From: Hydrogenophaga sp.
GTDB lineage: Bacteria > Pseudomonadota > Gammaproteobacteria > Burkholderiales > Burkholderiaceae_C
Assembly (NCBI GenBank): GCA_018335615.1
Contig: JAGXRS010000292.1
Span: forward strand, 1 to 20,132
Direction: 5' to 3'
Length of the DNA stretch: 20,132 bases
Below are positions 1 through 7,767 of this stretch, in pieces. Under the pieces are notes generated by a model that saw only the letters and a program-made list of their open reading frames with translations, did not search any database and was not told where the DNA came from. How positions within the stretch are numbered: position 1 is the stretch's first letter; every line of letters begins with the position of its first letter. The position numbers were made by a program, and so were the translations under genes.

Positions 1-483
1 CGGCTGGTGGGGCTGGTGGGTGTGAAAGACCTCGTGGTGGTGGAAACCCCCGACGCCGTGCTGGTGGCCAGCCGCGGCCATGCGCAGGACGTGAAGCACA
101 TCGTGGCGCAGCTGCAGAGCCAGCGGCGCGACGAGCACAACCTGCACCGCAAGGTGCACCGGCCCTGGGGCTGGTACGACAGCATCGACGAGTCCGAGCG
201 TTTCAAGGTCAAGCGCATCCAGGTCAAGCCCAGGGCCAGCCTGAGCCTGCAGATGCACTACCACCGCGCCGAGCACTGGATCGTGGTGAAAGGCACGGCC
301 GAGATCACCTGCGGCGAGAAGGTGGTGATCCTCACCGAAAACCAGTCCACCTACATCCCGCTGGGCGAGGTGCACCGCCTGTCCAACCCCGGCACCATCC
401 CGCTGGAGCTGATCGAGGTGCAGTCGGGCAGTTACCTGGGGGAGGACGACATCGTGCGGTTTGAGGATCGGTACGGACGGTGA
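1..483 (+). CDS. manC: Mannose-1-phosphate guanylyltransferase / mannose-6-phosphate isomerase, C-terminal part (5' end outside window)
   Basis: The frame is open from base 1 and ends at TGA 481-483, so only the last 160 residues are present; the GTG at position 7 is not the real start. What is visible is the end of the nucleotidyltransferase part (LVVVETPDAVLVASRGHAQDV) followed by the cupin-type II phosphomannose isomerase domain: HRPWGWYDSID, then SLQMHYHRAEHWIVVKGTA with the metal-binding HxH...E pattern, then EVHRLSNPG. Family knowledge: these enzymes turn mannose-1-phosphate and GTP into GDP-mannose, and the cupin domain interconverts fructose-6-P and mannose-6-P. GDP-mannose would feed glycosyltransferases of this locus. 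It is on the plus strand, convergent with the sugar transferase gene ending at 541. The same family is also named CpsB, XanB or AlgA; the exact symbol is a guess, the family is not. Confidence 0.93.
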   Translation, partial: RLVGLVGVKDLVVVETPDAVLVASRGHAQDVKHIVAQLQSQRRDEHNLHRKVHRPWGWYDSIDESERFKVKRIQVKPRASLSLQMHYHRAEHWIVVKGTAEITCGEKVVILTENQSTYIPLGEVHRLSNPGTIPLELIEVQSGSYLGEDDIVRFEDRYGR

Positions 484-500
484 GGCCCTGCACTCAAGCG

Positions 501-539
501 GCGCTGCGGGCCGTGCGTCAGCTGACGTCTCGGCAGCGC
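501..539. terminator. Possible bidirectional hairpin between convergent genes
   Basis: The 57-base gap between the two convergent stops holds an inverted repeat GCGCTGC (501-507) / GCAGCGC (533-539). Its loop contains a perfect 12-base palindrome CGTCAGCTGACG at 516-527. The position suits a shared terminator, but there is no T-run on either strand, so a classical intrinsic terminator is not shown. Confidence 0.3.
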
Positions 540-540
540 T

Positions 541-2127
541 TCAGGCGGCACCTTTGCGCGCCAGAACGACGTGCACCGTCTTGAGCAGCACGACCCAGTC
601 GATCCAGAGCGACCAGTTGCGCACGTACCAGCTGTCCAGCGCCGCCCGCTTGTCGAATGAGGTGCGGCTGCGACCACTGACCTGCCACAAGCCCGTGATA
701 CCGGGCCGCACCCGCTGGTAGAGGTCCAGCGTGTCCACCGGGTACTCCGGCAGCTCGCGCCGCAGCAGGGGGCGCGGGCCGACCAGGCTCATGTCGCCCC
801 GCACCACGTTCCAGAGCTGGGGCAATTCGTCGATGCTGGTGCGGCGCATCCAACGCCCGGATTTCAGCAGGCGCGGGTCGTCGGCCAGCTTGAAGTTGCT
901 GTCCACATAGCGGGCATACAGCTCGGGTTCGTCGGTTTGCCACCGGGCCAGCAGCGCTTCGGCGTTCTGCGCCATGGAGCGGAACTTGATCATGCGGAAG
1001 TCCCGGCCGCCTGCACCCACGCGGGTCTGGTGAAACAGCACCGGCCCGCCGTCTTCGCGGCGAATCCGCCAGGCCACCCAGGCCATCAGTGGCGCCAGCA
1101 GCACCAGTGCGGTGGCGGCCAGCAGCAGGTCCATGGCGCGCTTCACGCGGCGCGACGCCGGGCTCAGCAGCTTGTGCTGCAGTCGCATGATCAGCAGGTC
1201 GTCGTTCAGGAAATGCTGGGTCTGCAGCCCATGCACCGGCAGACCGTTCATGGTGGGCACCACGAACACCTCGAACTGCTGCGCGTGCAGCCGGTTGACC
1301 AGCGAGGCCGCCTGCTCCCGCATCTCGGGGTCCAGGGCCACCACGACGGCGGTGCAGCCTCGCTGCCTGGCCGCGGCGGCCACGTAGCGGCTCATCACCG
1401 CGGCCCGGCTGCTGTCCGGTGACCCCGCCAGCTGGGCGGCTGGTTCCGGCCGGGTCAGCAGAAAGGGCGTGACGCCCCGCACCGCAATGCCCATGTGGCG
1501 CTCGTGCGCCAGCGCCCGCACCACCTCACGCGCGGCCTCGCCATTGCCCACCACGATGGCGGGCAGCTGCCACCAGCCGATGCGGATCAGCGCCTCGCGC
1601 ACCAGCAGGCGGCCCACGGGCAGCAGCACCGCCACCAGCAGCCACGACAGCAGGGTGAGCGTGCGCGTGTGGCTCACCTGGGCGAAGAAGTTGATGGCGA
1701 AGTGGGTCAGGGCCAGCAGGCCGACGAATCGCCAGGTCTCGCGCACCTCCTCCCAGAAGGGCGCGCGCCGGCTGTAGTGCCCGTGCACGGTCAGGGTCAC
1801 GATCAGCAGTCCGCACGCCAGCACGAACACATGGCCGCCCCGTGTGGCCAGCGGGTTGAGCTCCTCGGCACTGGCCCGTTCCAGCAATCCCGCAAGGCCC
1901 GTCGCCAGCAGCCACGCCAGCGGCAACACCGCGAGATCCACCAGCCAGAGCGACAGTGCTCGCCAGCGTCGGCCCGGGGCGGGCGGGCGCTCGCCGGCGG
2001 GCCCGGTCGTTGAGGCCGGGCGCGGCCCGGCGAATGGGTCGTGTGTGGAATGGGGCGAATTAATTGGATACACGTCGGTATTTCTCGCGTGGCAGCATGG
2101 TTCAAAGACGAAACAGCCAGCCGCCAT
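541..2127 (-). CDS. Undecaprenyl-phosphate hexose-1-phosphate transferase, WbaP type (polyprenyl glycosylphosphotransferase)
   Basis: Family role: transfers a sugar-1-phosphate (often Gal or Glc) from a UDP-sugar to undecaprenyl phosphate at the inner membrane, starting repeat-unit or chain synthesis. Order of parts in 528 aa: four hydrophobic helices at about 58-80, 98-116, 133-150 and 158-176; a Rossmann-like cytosolic segment (IVVGNGEAAREV, about 190-300); the re-entrant helix at about 329-352 after RRVKRAMDLLL; and the catalytic bacterial sugar transferase domain to the end, with KFRSM (381-385), DELPQLWNVVRGDMSLVGPR (433-452) and RPGITGLWQVSGR (474-486). Start: ATG at 2127 has no good Shine-Dalgarno; GTG at 2073, with GAGA nine bases upstream, would remove an unconvincing Cys-rich 18-residue extension and may be the real start. 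Divergent from the GT2 gene at 2162. The sugar specificity cannot be read from sequence. Confidence 0.93.
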   Translation of the reverse strand: MAAGCFVFEPCCHARNTDVYPINSPHSTHDPFAGPRPASTTGPAGERPPAPGRRWRALSLWLVDLAVLPLAWLLATGLAGLLERASAEELNPLATRGGHVFVLACGLLIVTLTVHGHYSRRAPFWEEVRETWRFVGLLALTHFAINFFAQVSHTRTLTLLSWLLVAVLLPVGRLLVREALIRIGWWQLPAIVVGNGEAAREVVRALAHERHMGIAVRGVTPFLLTRPEPAAQLAGSPDSSRAAVMSRYVAAAARQRGCTAVVVALDPEMREQAASLVNRLHAQQFEVFVVPTMNGLPVHGLQTQHFLNDDLLIMRLQHKLLSPASRRVKRAMDLLLAATALVLLAPLMAWVAWRIRREDGGPVLFHQTRVGAGGRDFRMIKFRSMAQNAEALLARWQTDEPELYARYVDSNFKLADDPRLLKSGRWMRRTSIDELPQLWNVVRGDMSLVGPRPLLRRELPEYPVDTLDLYQRVRPGITGLWQVSGRSRTSFDKRAALDSWYVRNWSLWIDWVVLLKTVHVVLARKGAA

Positions 2128-2161
2128 TCAATCGCCAACCCGCCGACGCATCCGTAACCCA

Positions 2162-2917
2162 ATGAAACCAGTCACCATTTCAGTGGTCAGCCACAATCAA
2201 ATGCATCTGGTTGCAAATCTGTTGCAAGATCTGAATAAGCACTGCGCCCCCGTGGTTAAACGCATTGTTTTGACTTACAACGTTGCGGGAGAGAAACCCC
2301 TGGGCCGCTTTCCAGACCGCATTCCCGTGGTTGAAATACGCAACGCGCAGGTGGCGGGATTTGGTGCCAACCACAACCGTGCCTTCGAACACTGCGATAC
2401 CGAGTGGTTTCTCGTGATCAATCCGGACGTGCGCCTGTCATCCGACGTGATTTCACGCCTGCTGGCTCGCAAACGGCCCGGCACCGGGCTGCTGGCGCCG
2501 CAGGAAACGGACGCGAGCGGGGCGCCGCGCGACCATCCCCGCAGCCTCATCACGCCCTGGAGCCTGCTGGCGCGGCGGCTGCTCAGGCGTCAGGAATGTG
2601 CGCCTCATCGCCTGGCATGGGTAAAAGGCATGTTCATGCTGATGCCGTCCCGGGTGTTCCGTTCGGTGGGCGGGTTTGACGAGCGTTACGTCTTGTATTG
2701 CGAGGACTTCGACCTCTGCGCGCGCATGATCCTCAAGGGATGGACGGTGGACCACCACCCGGACATCGCGCTTCACCATGCGTGGCAGCGAGACAGCGGG
2801 CACTCACTTTTGCACCTGGGTCACCACCTCGCCAGCTTGTTGCGCATGTGGTCGTCGGATGCGTTCTGGCAGTACCGGCGCCTGCTGCGCCAGGCGCCCA
2901 TCGAGAAATCCCGCTGA
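2162..2917 (+). CDS. Glycosyltransferase family 2 (rhamnosyltransferase-like)
   Basis: A 251-aa GT-A fold enzyme. Start chosen at ATG 2162 because MKPVTISVVSHNQ is the usual first beta strand of the family; the frame is open further upstream only because it runs antisense to the sugar transferase. Motifs: INPDV (86-90) in the place of the metal/nucleotide-binding DXD, GGFDERY (170-176) and the acidic catalytic-loop EDFDLC (181-186). The end (HAWQRDSGHSLLHLGHH) matches the tail common in WcaA/RfbN-like rhamnosyltransferases. It would add a sugar, possibly rhamnose from the Rml pathway, on the cytoplasmic face. It is the only plus-strand gene inside the cluster; its last 114 bases overlap the opposite-strand GT4 gene ending at 2804. 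The stretch 2041-2290 is less GC-rich than its surroundings. Donor and acceptor are unknown. Confidence 0.92.
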   Translation: MKPVTISVVSHNQMHLVANLLQDLNKHCAPVVKRIVLTYNVAGEKPLGRFPDRIPVVEIRNAQVAGFGANHNRAFEHCDTEWFLVINPDVRLSSDVISRLLARKRPGTGLLAPQETDASGAPRDHPRSLITPWSLLARRLLRRQECAPHRLAWVKGMFMLMPSRVFRSVGGFDERYVLYCEDFDLCARMILKGWTVDHHPDIALHHAWQRDSGHSLLHLGHHLASLLRMWSSDAFWQYRRLLRQAPIEKSR

Positions 2918-4000
2918 GGCAAAGCGCGTGGCCCAGCTGTGGTCCTGGCGAAACCGCCGGATGGCGCTCGCGTTGGTGCGCCATGACAAGGCGGCCTGGA
3001 GGGCGGGCAACGGGTCAGACCCCTGGGCGATGTGAAACACCCCATCTTCCGCTGATCGCTTTTCCATCTCGCCAAATGCGGTGCTGAGTACGGGCAATCC
3101 CAGCGCGGCGTATTCGTAATATTTGATCGGGTCCACGGCTCGGGTGAGCCGGTTCACCTGAAAAGGAATCAGGCCGGCTGAAAACGTGACCATGTGCTGG
3201 ATGGCCACGGTGTGCGAGCAGGCCGGCAGACATTGCACGTTGTCCGGAAGGGGTTCGGGGCAGGGGTGGTCCAATGGGCCGATGAGGCGAATGTGAACTT
3301 TTGGTGCAGAGCGGGCGATCTGCAGCACCAGCGGCCAATCGAACCAATCCCGAATGGTGCCCACATAACCCAGCACAACCGGATCGCCGGTGCGGGCGGC
3401 CAACAACCCATCCGGGATCACCGCCGGGTCGAGTCCATTGAGAATTTCCACCACGCCTGCATGCAAGGGCCGGAATTTTGCCGCCAAGGCTGAAGAGGAT
3501 GTAATAACGTTATCGACATGCGACATGATCTGGCGCTCCACGCGGGCCATGACCCGCTGGGCCTGTCCCTGATGGAAGGCCGGAAAGTCATCCATCGCGT
3601 CGTAGGTCTTGCAGGCAAAGGATCTGGACTGCGCGATCCCCAGAGCCATGCGGGACGGTTTGCCCACCACCAGCGCGGTGCCTTCTTGCGCGAAGTGGTC
3701 GATGCGTTTGAGCACTGGCCGCCAGAGGGCCCTGAGCAGCGGGCCGGCTCCCGGCAGTGGCTCGATCGGCCAGGGCGGCACGGGCAGTACCTGCAACCAG
3801 GCGGGAATGGCCTCGCCAACGGCGGTCGGCGCCTGGCGCAATCGCGCCAGATCGCTCCACCGGGGCAGGCGGGCCGGGTAGGGGTTGACCCAGAGCACCT
3901 GGCCGCCCGTGGCGCCGTGCCACCACTGCACGAACTTGTGCGGCCGCTGGGCGAAGCTGTGCCAGTCCACGGGCGAGAGGTAGACCAGGCGCGCGGTCAT
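2804..4000 (-). CDS. Glycosyltransferase, GT4-like (TuaH-type)
   Basis: 398 aa, GT-B fold by pattern. The N-terminal domain begins LVYLSPVDWHSFAQRPHKF, and YDAMDDFPAF (133-142) and NGLD (188-191) are typical of the TuaH-like branch. The C-terminal domain has GYVGTIRDWFDW (211-222) and DPIKYYEYAALGLPV (290-304), the region that binds the nucleotide-sugar in GT4 enzymes. Start ATG 4000 has AAGG eight bases upstream and lies 19 bases after the stop of the large multidomain gene, so it is probably the last gene of that operon. The last 37 residues (362-398) lie in the 114-base overlap with the plus-strand GT2 gene and run past the recognisable domain, so this tail may be a readthrough extension. 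Substrate unknown; a core or chain-modifying transferase is possible. Confidence 0.88.
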   Translation of the reverse strand: MTARLVYLSPVDWHSFAQRPHKFVQWWHGATGGQVLWVNPYPARLPRWSDLARLRQAPTAVGEAIPAWLQVLPVPPWPIEPLPGAGPLLRALWRPVLKRIDHFAQEGTALVVGKPSRMALGIAQSRSFACKTYDAMDDFPAFHQGQAQRVMARVERQIMSHVDNVITSSSALAAKFRPLHAGVVEILNGLDPAVIPDGLLAARTGDPVVLGYVGTIRDWFDWPLVLQIARSAPKVHIRLIGPLDHPCPEPLPDNVQCLPACSHTVAIQHMVTFSAGLIPFQVNRLTRAVDPIKYYEYAALGLPVLSTAFGEMEKRSAEDGVFHIAQGSDPLPALQAALSWRTNASAIRRFRQDHSWATRFASAGFLDGRLAQQAPVLPERIRRPHAQQAGEVVTQVQK

Positions 4001-4019
4001 GGAAGAAACCTTCGGGTGC

Positions 4020-7000
4020 TCAGTGCCGACGCACTTCGCGCAGCACGCTCACCAAGTCCGAGCAGTGTTTCTCGGGGCTGTGGTACGCCCGGATGTAACG
4101 GCTGGAATCTTTGCGTTCGTCCTTCAGCAACACGGCACGGATCACGCGCGCCAGGTCTTGCGGGTCTTCCGGGTGGGCGAGGTTCACATAGGCTTCGTAC
4201 CCGCGGCGCACGGCCAAGTCGTTGAACTCCTGCATGCCCGGCAGGGCGCTGGCCACCACGGGGATGTCCATGGCCAGGGCTTCGAGGATCGCCACGGGCA
4301 GGCCTTCGATGCGCGAGGGCACGACGAAACACCGGAATTCCTGCATCGCCTGCCAGGGTTCGGGCGTGGGCCCGCGGAAGTCCACCTCCACGCCCAGTTC
4401 ATCGGCCAGCTTGACGAAGCGGTGCAGGTCGTCCCCGGCACCATAGAAGCGCACCGGGATGTCCGCAAACTCGTGCTTCAGCAGCGCCCAGGCGCGCAGG
4501 AACAGGTCCAGGCCTTTGGTGTCGTAGTAGCTGGTGATGGCGCCGATGCAGGGCCCGAGTTCGGGCTGGGGCTGGAAGTGGTCGAGCGCGATGGGGTGGT
4601 CCACCACCCGGCACGGTTTGCCATAGGTGTCGTGGATGAAGCGCGCGAGAAAAGCCGAGTGCGTGACGAGCGCGGTGGGCACGCGCTTGTCGCTGTCGCT
4701 GGTGTCGGTGCGGTGGACGAATTCGATGGCGCTCTTGCCGGAGCGACGGATGACCTCCAGCGCCCAGTCGGGCAGCCAGTGGTAGAGCACCACGTCGAAC
4801 GGGGCGATGGCTTTTTCCAGCGCGCGGGCGTTGTCGGCGCGCGAATAATCGAAGGGGCAGGTGTCCCGCTGGTCGTGCCCGCCGCAGACGATGACGGGCG
4901 CCTCCAGCAGCCGCGACTCTTCGCGGATCAGGCTCTCGACGCCGCCGTGGATGGCGTTGCGCGTGAGGATGACCCACTTCTCCGTCTTCGTCGGGTGCGT
5001 CACGAGCGCACCGGAATGGTTTTGCTCGAACCAGGCGGTGCAGTTTTCGTCCGAGATCCAGCCGTAGCCGCGCAGGAGTTCCACCCATCGGGCCCGCCAC
5101 ATCTGCAGCTCGAAATTCCCGGCGGTCTCGGCGCCGTTGCGCTGCAGGCGTGTGCGCAGCTCGTGGTCTTCGATGAGGCGGTTGATGGCGTTGGCCAGGC
5201 TGCTGGCCTCGGGCTCGACCAGCAGGCCGTTGATGCCGTCGTACACCAGGTCGGGCAGGCCGCCGACGTTGGTGGCGACCACGGCGCAGCCGCTGGCCAG
5301 CGCCTCCACGCAGGACAGGCTGGTGCCTTCGCAGGCCAGGGTGGGAATCACCGCGATGTCGGCCTTCTGGTACCAGGCCGGCATCTGGTCGAAGTCGGCG
5401 ACGTGGAAGCTGGCGCGCGGGTCGCGGGCGCACACATCCTTGACGATCTGCGTGTCCAGCGGGTCGCCTTCGCCCAGCCACACGATGTCCACCTCGTGCG
5501 GAATGCGGCTGACGATGTCGCCAAAGATGCGCGAGCCGCGGTTGATCTGGCTGCGGCGCGGGAACAGCACGGTGAGCCGCTGCGGATCGCGCCGGGCGGG
5601 GTCGGGGCGGTAGGCGCTGGCATCAAAGAAGTTCGGGATGAAACGCATCTTCTGCGCCAGTTCGGGCCACAGGCTGCGGATCACCCCGATCGAATTGGTG
5701 TCCACGCTGACCACGCCGATCGGGTTGCGAAACGCGCGGTGCAGCTGTTCGAACCAGGCCGGCGTGCGGAAGATGGCATCGGGGTAGTTGTGGTGGTCGA
5801 ACCAGATGCCGTGGCAGGTCATCAGGCCGTCTTCGCGCACCGAGCCCGAGGCGTATTCCGGCAGGTGGTAGTAGACATGGTCGAAGTCGGCCGCCAGTTC
5901 GGTGAAGCGCGAACAGGCCTCGTGGTGAAACTCGCCGACCACATCGCCCGCTGCCAGCAGCCGCACCTCAAACGAAAAATAGGTGCCGCTGCCGCCGGGG
6001 CGGGCGCTGGGCTGGAAAAAGGTGGTTTCGATGCCCAGTTCGCGCAACAGGCGCGCCAACTCCAGGGCATAGCGTTCACCCCCGCCGAAACGGGGCCGCC
6101 CGTCGTGCCAGTCCAGCAGCTGGTTGGTGAGGATGGCGGCGCGGCGCTGTCCATGGGGGCGGCGCACGCCAAAGTAGGGCTGCAAGGGCGCGGCGGTGGC
6201 GCTGTCCGGCGTGGGCATGGCCGTGCGCATCATCGGGTCGGCGGTCGTGGGCGCCGGATGAGCGCCCTGAAAGCCTGCACCCATGGCGGCGGCCGAGGGG
6301 CCGTCGGCCGCAGGGGCGTGGGTGGACCAGCCGGTCAGCCTGAAAAACGCGGTCCTCAGGAAGTTCTTGGCCTTGAAAGGCAGCGGGAGGCGGCGATACG
6401 CCTCCCTCAGCCGCCGCCGCAGGCGTGCCTTGTCCACCTGGGCAAGGCGGCCCCGTACGGCGCTCGACAGCAGGCGCGCCGGCTGGGTGACACGCCAGGA
6501 ATGGCTGTGCAGGATCTGCGCAATGGAGCGCTCCAGCTCCGCCGTGGCCCGGCTCAGCTGGGCCATCTGGTCGTTTCTCAGGGCCACCGCATCGGTCAGC
6601 AGGGCGATCTCTTCGTTTTTCCCCGCCACCGCATCGTGGAGCCGCGCGATCTGTTCGTCCCGCTGCGTGGTGGCCTGTTTCAGCTCGGCCAACTGCCCGC
6701 CGAGGTCCGACAGCAGGCTGTCGTGCCGCGCCCTGGGCACCGTGAGGCGCAGCGCCTCGCGCTCCATCAGCCGGTGCCGCTGGGCCTCGACATGAAAGGC
6801 CTTGCGGTAATGGGCGCCTTTCTCGATGTGGTGCACCACATCCGTGAAGTACTGCCCCGACGCCTTCACCAGCAGTTCCGTGACGTGCGGGCAGGCCAGC
6901 CCCTGGGGCGCCAGGGCCGACAAGGCCTGGGCGAAATGCAGCACGGGCACCCGGTTGTCTGCCAGGGGCTTGAGGTCGCCATACCGCTCCTGCAGCACCG

Positions 7001-7763
7001 AAGCGAGGCGGCGGAACAGGCCGTCAGCATCTCGGGGCGCGACCAGGGCCCGCGCCAGTGCCTCCAGCAGCCGCTGGCTGAACACGGGGGTCAGGCGGTG
7101 CGTGTGCAGCACGGTGAACAGCACGAAGGCCCAGGCATCCTTCTCGACCTGTGCCGGGTCGTCGGTCAGGTGGCCGAAATCGACCCAGCTCGCCCCCTGC
7201 CCGTCGCGCACCGCATTGAAGGGGTAGGGATCGCCATGGGCCAGGCCCAGCGCTTCGAGTTGCGCCAGGCCATCCGCCAGGTGGGCCATCCAGCCCTGCC
7301 AGGTGGCGAAGTCGACCGATGAAGGATCAATGCCGTCCGATGGGCTCTCCAGCAGGGCGCGCACTTTTTTCCAGACCGGTGTGGTGGCCGCGTCGTCGAA
7401 CGGCTGGCCGCGCAGGATGCCCACTTCTGCCGTGCACCCGCACACGCCATGCACCGGCATCAGGGCCGCGTGGCGCAGGCCCAGCAGCTGGGTCCAGAGC
7501 GCTTGCGGGCCCTTGGCGTTGTGCTGTGCGCCGAGCACATGCGCGCCCGGACGCACGGCGCCCGCCAGCGGCACCAGCAGGTGGTCGTGACCCACGATGG
7601 CCGTGATGGCGGTCTGCGGGCTCTGTCCGGTTCGAACGATTGGCGATGTGTCGTCAAGGGCTGTTAAACGGCAGCCTTCGCCGCACAGATGAATCGCCAC
7701 GTCCGCGGGTGCGAAATGGTCCTTGGGTTCGGCCAGTGCGTGGGCGACGGGTTGGATGGGCAT
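4020..7763 (-). CDS. Kinase-like / coiled-coil ruler / double GT4 fusion protein (WbdD-WbdA-like)
   Basis: 1247 aa counted from ATG 7763, which has GGAG seven bases upstream and sits four bases after the methyltransferase stop; a TTG at 7781 is less likely. Domains: kinase-like, about 15-320, with catalytic-loop HGDPYPFN (176-183) and VDFGHL (194-199), but no clear N-lobe ATP lysine; coiled coil about 345-420 built of four 14-residue repeats (355-410); SWRVTQPARLL (422-432), then a basic amphipathic stretch to about 480; an Ala/Pro/Thr-rich linker to about 530; GT4 domain 1 (about 542-900), with FGGGERYA and E812-x7-E820 (EGTSLSCVE); GT4 domain 2 (about 930-1245), with HGGVESL and E1153-x7-E1161 (EGLPVAILE). 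By analogy with O9a systems, the kinase would cap the chain end, the coiled coil set its length, and the two GT4 domains polymerise. The fusion order is inferred to be real because the frame is unbroken and no internal start has a good Shine-Dalgarno. Donor unknown; GDP-mannose or dTDP-rhamnose are candidates. Confidence 0.88.
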   Translation of the reverse strand: MPIQPVAHALAEPKDHFAPADVAIHLCGEGCRLTALDDTSPIVRTGQSPQTAITAIVGHDHLLVPLAGAVRPGAHVLGAQHNAKGPQALWTQLLGLRHAALMPVHGVCGCTAEVGILRGQPFDDAATTPVWKKVRALLESPSDGIDPSSVDFATWQGWMAHLADGLAQLEALGLAHGDPYPFNAVRDGQGASWVDFGHLTDDPAQVEKDAWAFVLFTVLHTHRLTPVFSQRLLEALARALVAPRDADGLFRRLASVLQERYGDLKPLADNRVPVLHFAQALSALAPQGLACPHVTELLVKASGQYFTDVVHHIEKGAHYRKAFHVEAQRHRLMEREALRLTVPRARHDSLLSDLGGQLAELKQATTQRDEQIARLHDAVAGKNEEIALLTDAVALRNDQMAQLSRATAELERSIAQILHSHSWRVTQPARLLSSAVRGRLAQVDKARLRRRLREAYRRLPLPFKAKNFLRTAFFRLTGWSTHAPAADGPSAAAMGAGFQGAHPAPTTADPMMRTAMPTPDSATAAPLQPYFGVRRPHGQRRAAILTNQLLDWHDGRPRFGGGERYALELARLLRELGIETTFFQPSARPGGSGTYFSFEVRLLAAGDVVGEFHHEACSRFTELAADFDHVYYHLPEYASGSVREDGLMTCHGIWFDHHNYPDAIFRTPAWFEQLHRAFRNPIGVVSVDTNSIGVIRSLWPELAQKMRFIPNFFDASAYRPDPARRDPQRLTVLFPRRSQINRGSRIFGDIVSRIPHEVDIVWLGEGDPLDTQIVKDVCARDPRASFHVADFDQMPAWYQKADIAVIPTLACEGTSLSCVEALASGCAVVATNVGGLPDLVYDGINGLLVEPEASSLANAINRLIEDHELRTRLQRNGAETAGNFELQMWRARWVELLRGYGWISDENCTAWFEQNHSGALVTHPTKTEKWVILTRNAIHGGVESLIREESRLLEAPVIVCGGHDQRDTCPFDYSRADNARALEKAIAPFDVVLYHWLPDWALEVIRRSGKSAIEFVHRTDTSDSDKRVPTALVTHSAFLARFIHDTYGKPCRVVDHPIALDHFQPQPELGPCIGAITSYYDTKGLDLFLRAWALLKHEFADIPVRFYGAGDDLHRFVKLADELGVEVDFRGPTPEPWQAMQEFRCFVVPSRIEGLPVAILEALAMDIPVVASALPGMQEFNDLAVRRGYEAYVNLAHPEDPQDLARVIRAVLLKDERKDSSRYIRAYHSPEKHCSDLVSVLREVRRH
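6534..6701 (-). repeat. Four tandem 42-base units coding 14-residue coiled-coil repeats
   Basis: Reading the minus strand, four consecutive in-frame units occupy 6701-6660, 6659-6618, 6617-6576 and 6575-6534. They encode GGQLAELKQATTQR, DEQIARLHDAVAGK, NEEIALLTDAVALR and NDQMAQLSRATAEL. The shared pattern is x-x-(Q/E)-(I/L/M)-A-x-L-x-x-A-(T/V)-(A/T)-x-x. Units 2 and 3 match at 31 of 42 bases by hand count. Each unit equals two heptads, as expected for a coiled coil that lengthens by duplication. Confidence 0.8.
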
Positions 7764-7767
7764 GCAT

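Noticed and set aside
6230..6290. Internal ATG codons in the linker of the large fusion as a separate start for the GT4 half.
   Set aside because: The ATGs at about 6284 and 6233 have no Shine-Dalgarno upstream and the frame is continuous with the coiled-coil part, so one protein is the simpler reading.
3999..7322. A plus-strand open frame of 1107 codons opposite the multidomain gene.
   Set aside because: Its translation is Gly/Ala/Val/Arg/Gln-rich with no domain pattern. The minus strand codes a protein with clear GT4 and kinase motifs; the long antisense frame is a by-product of GC-rich third positions.
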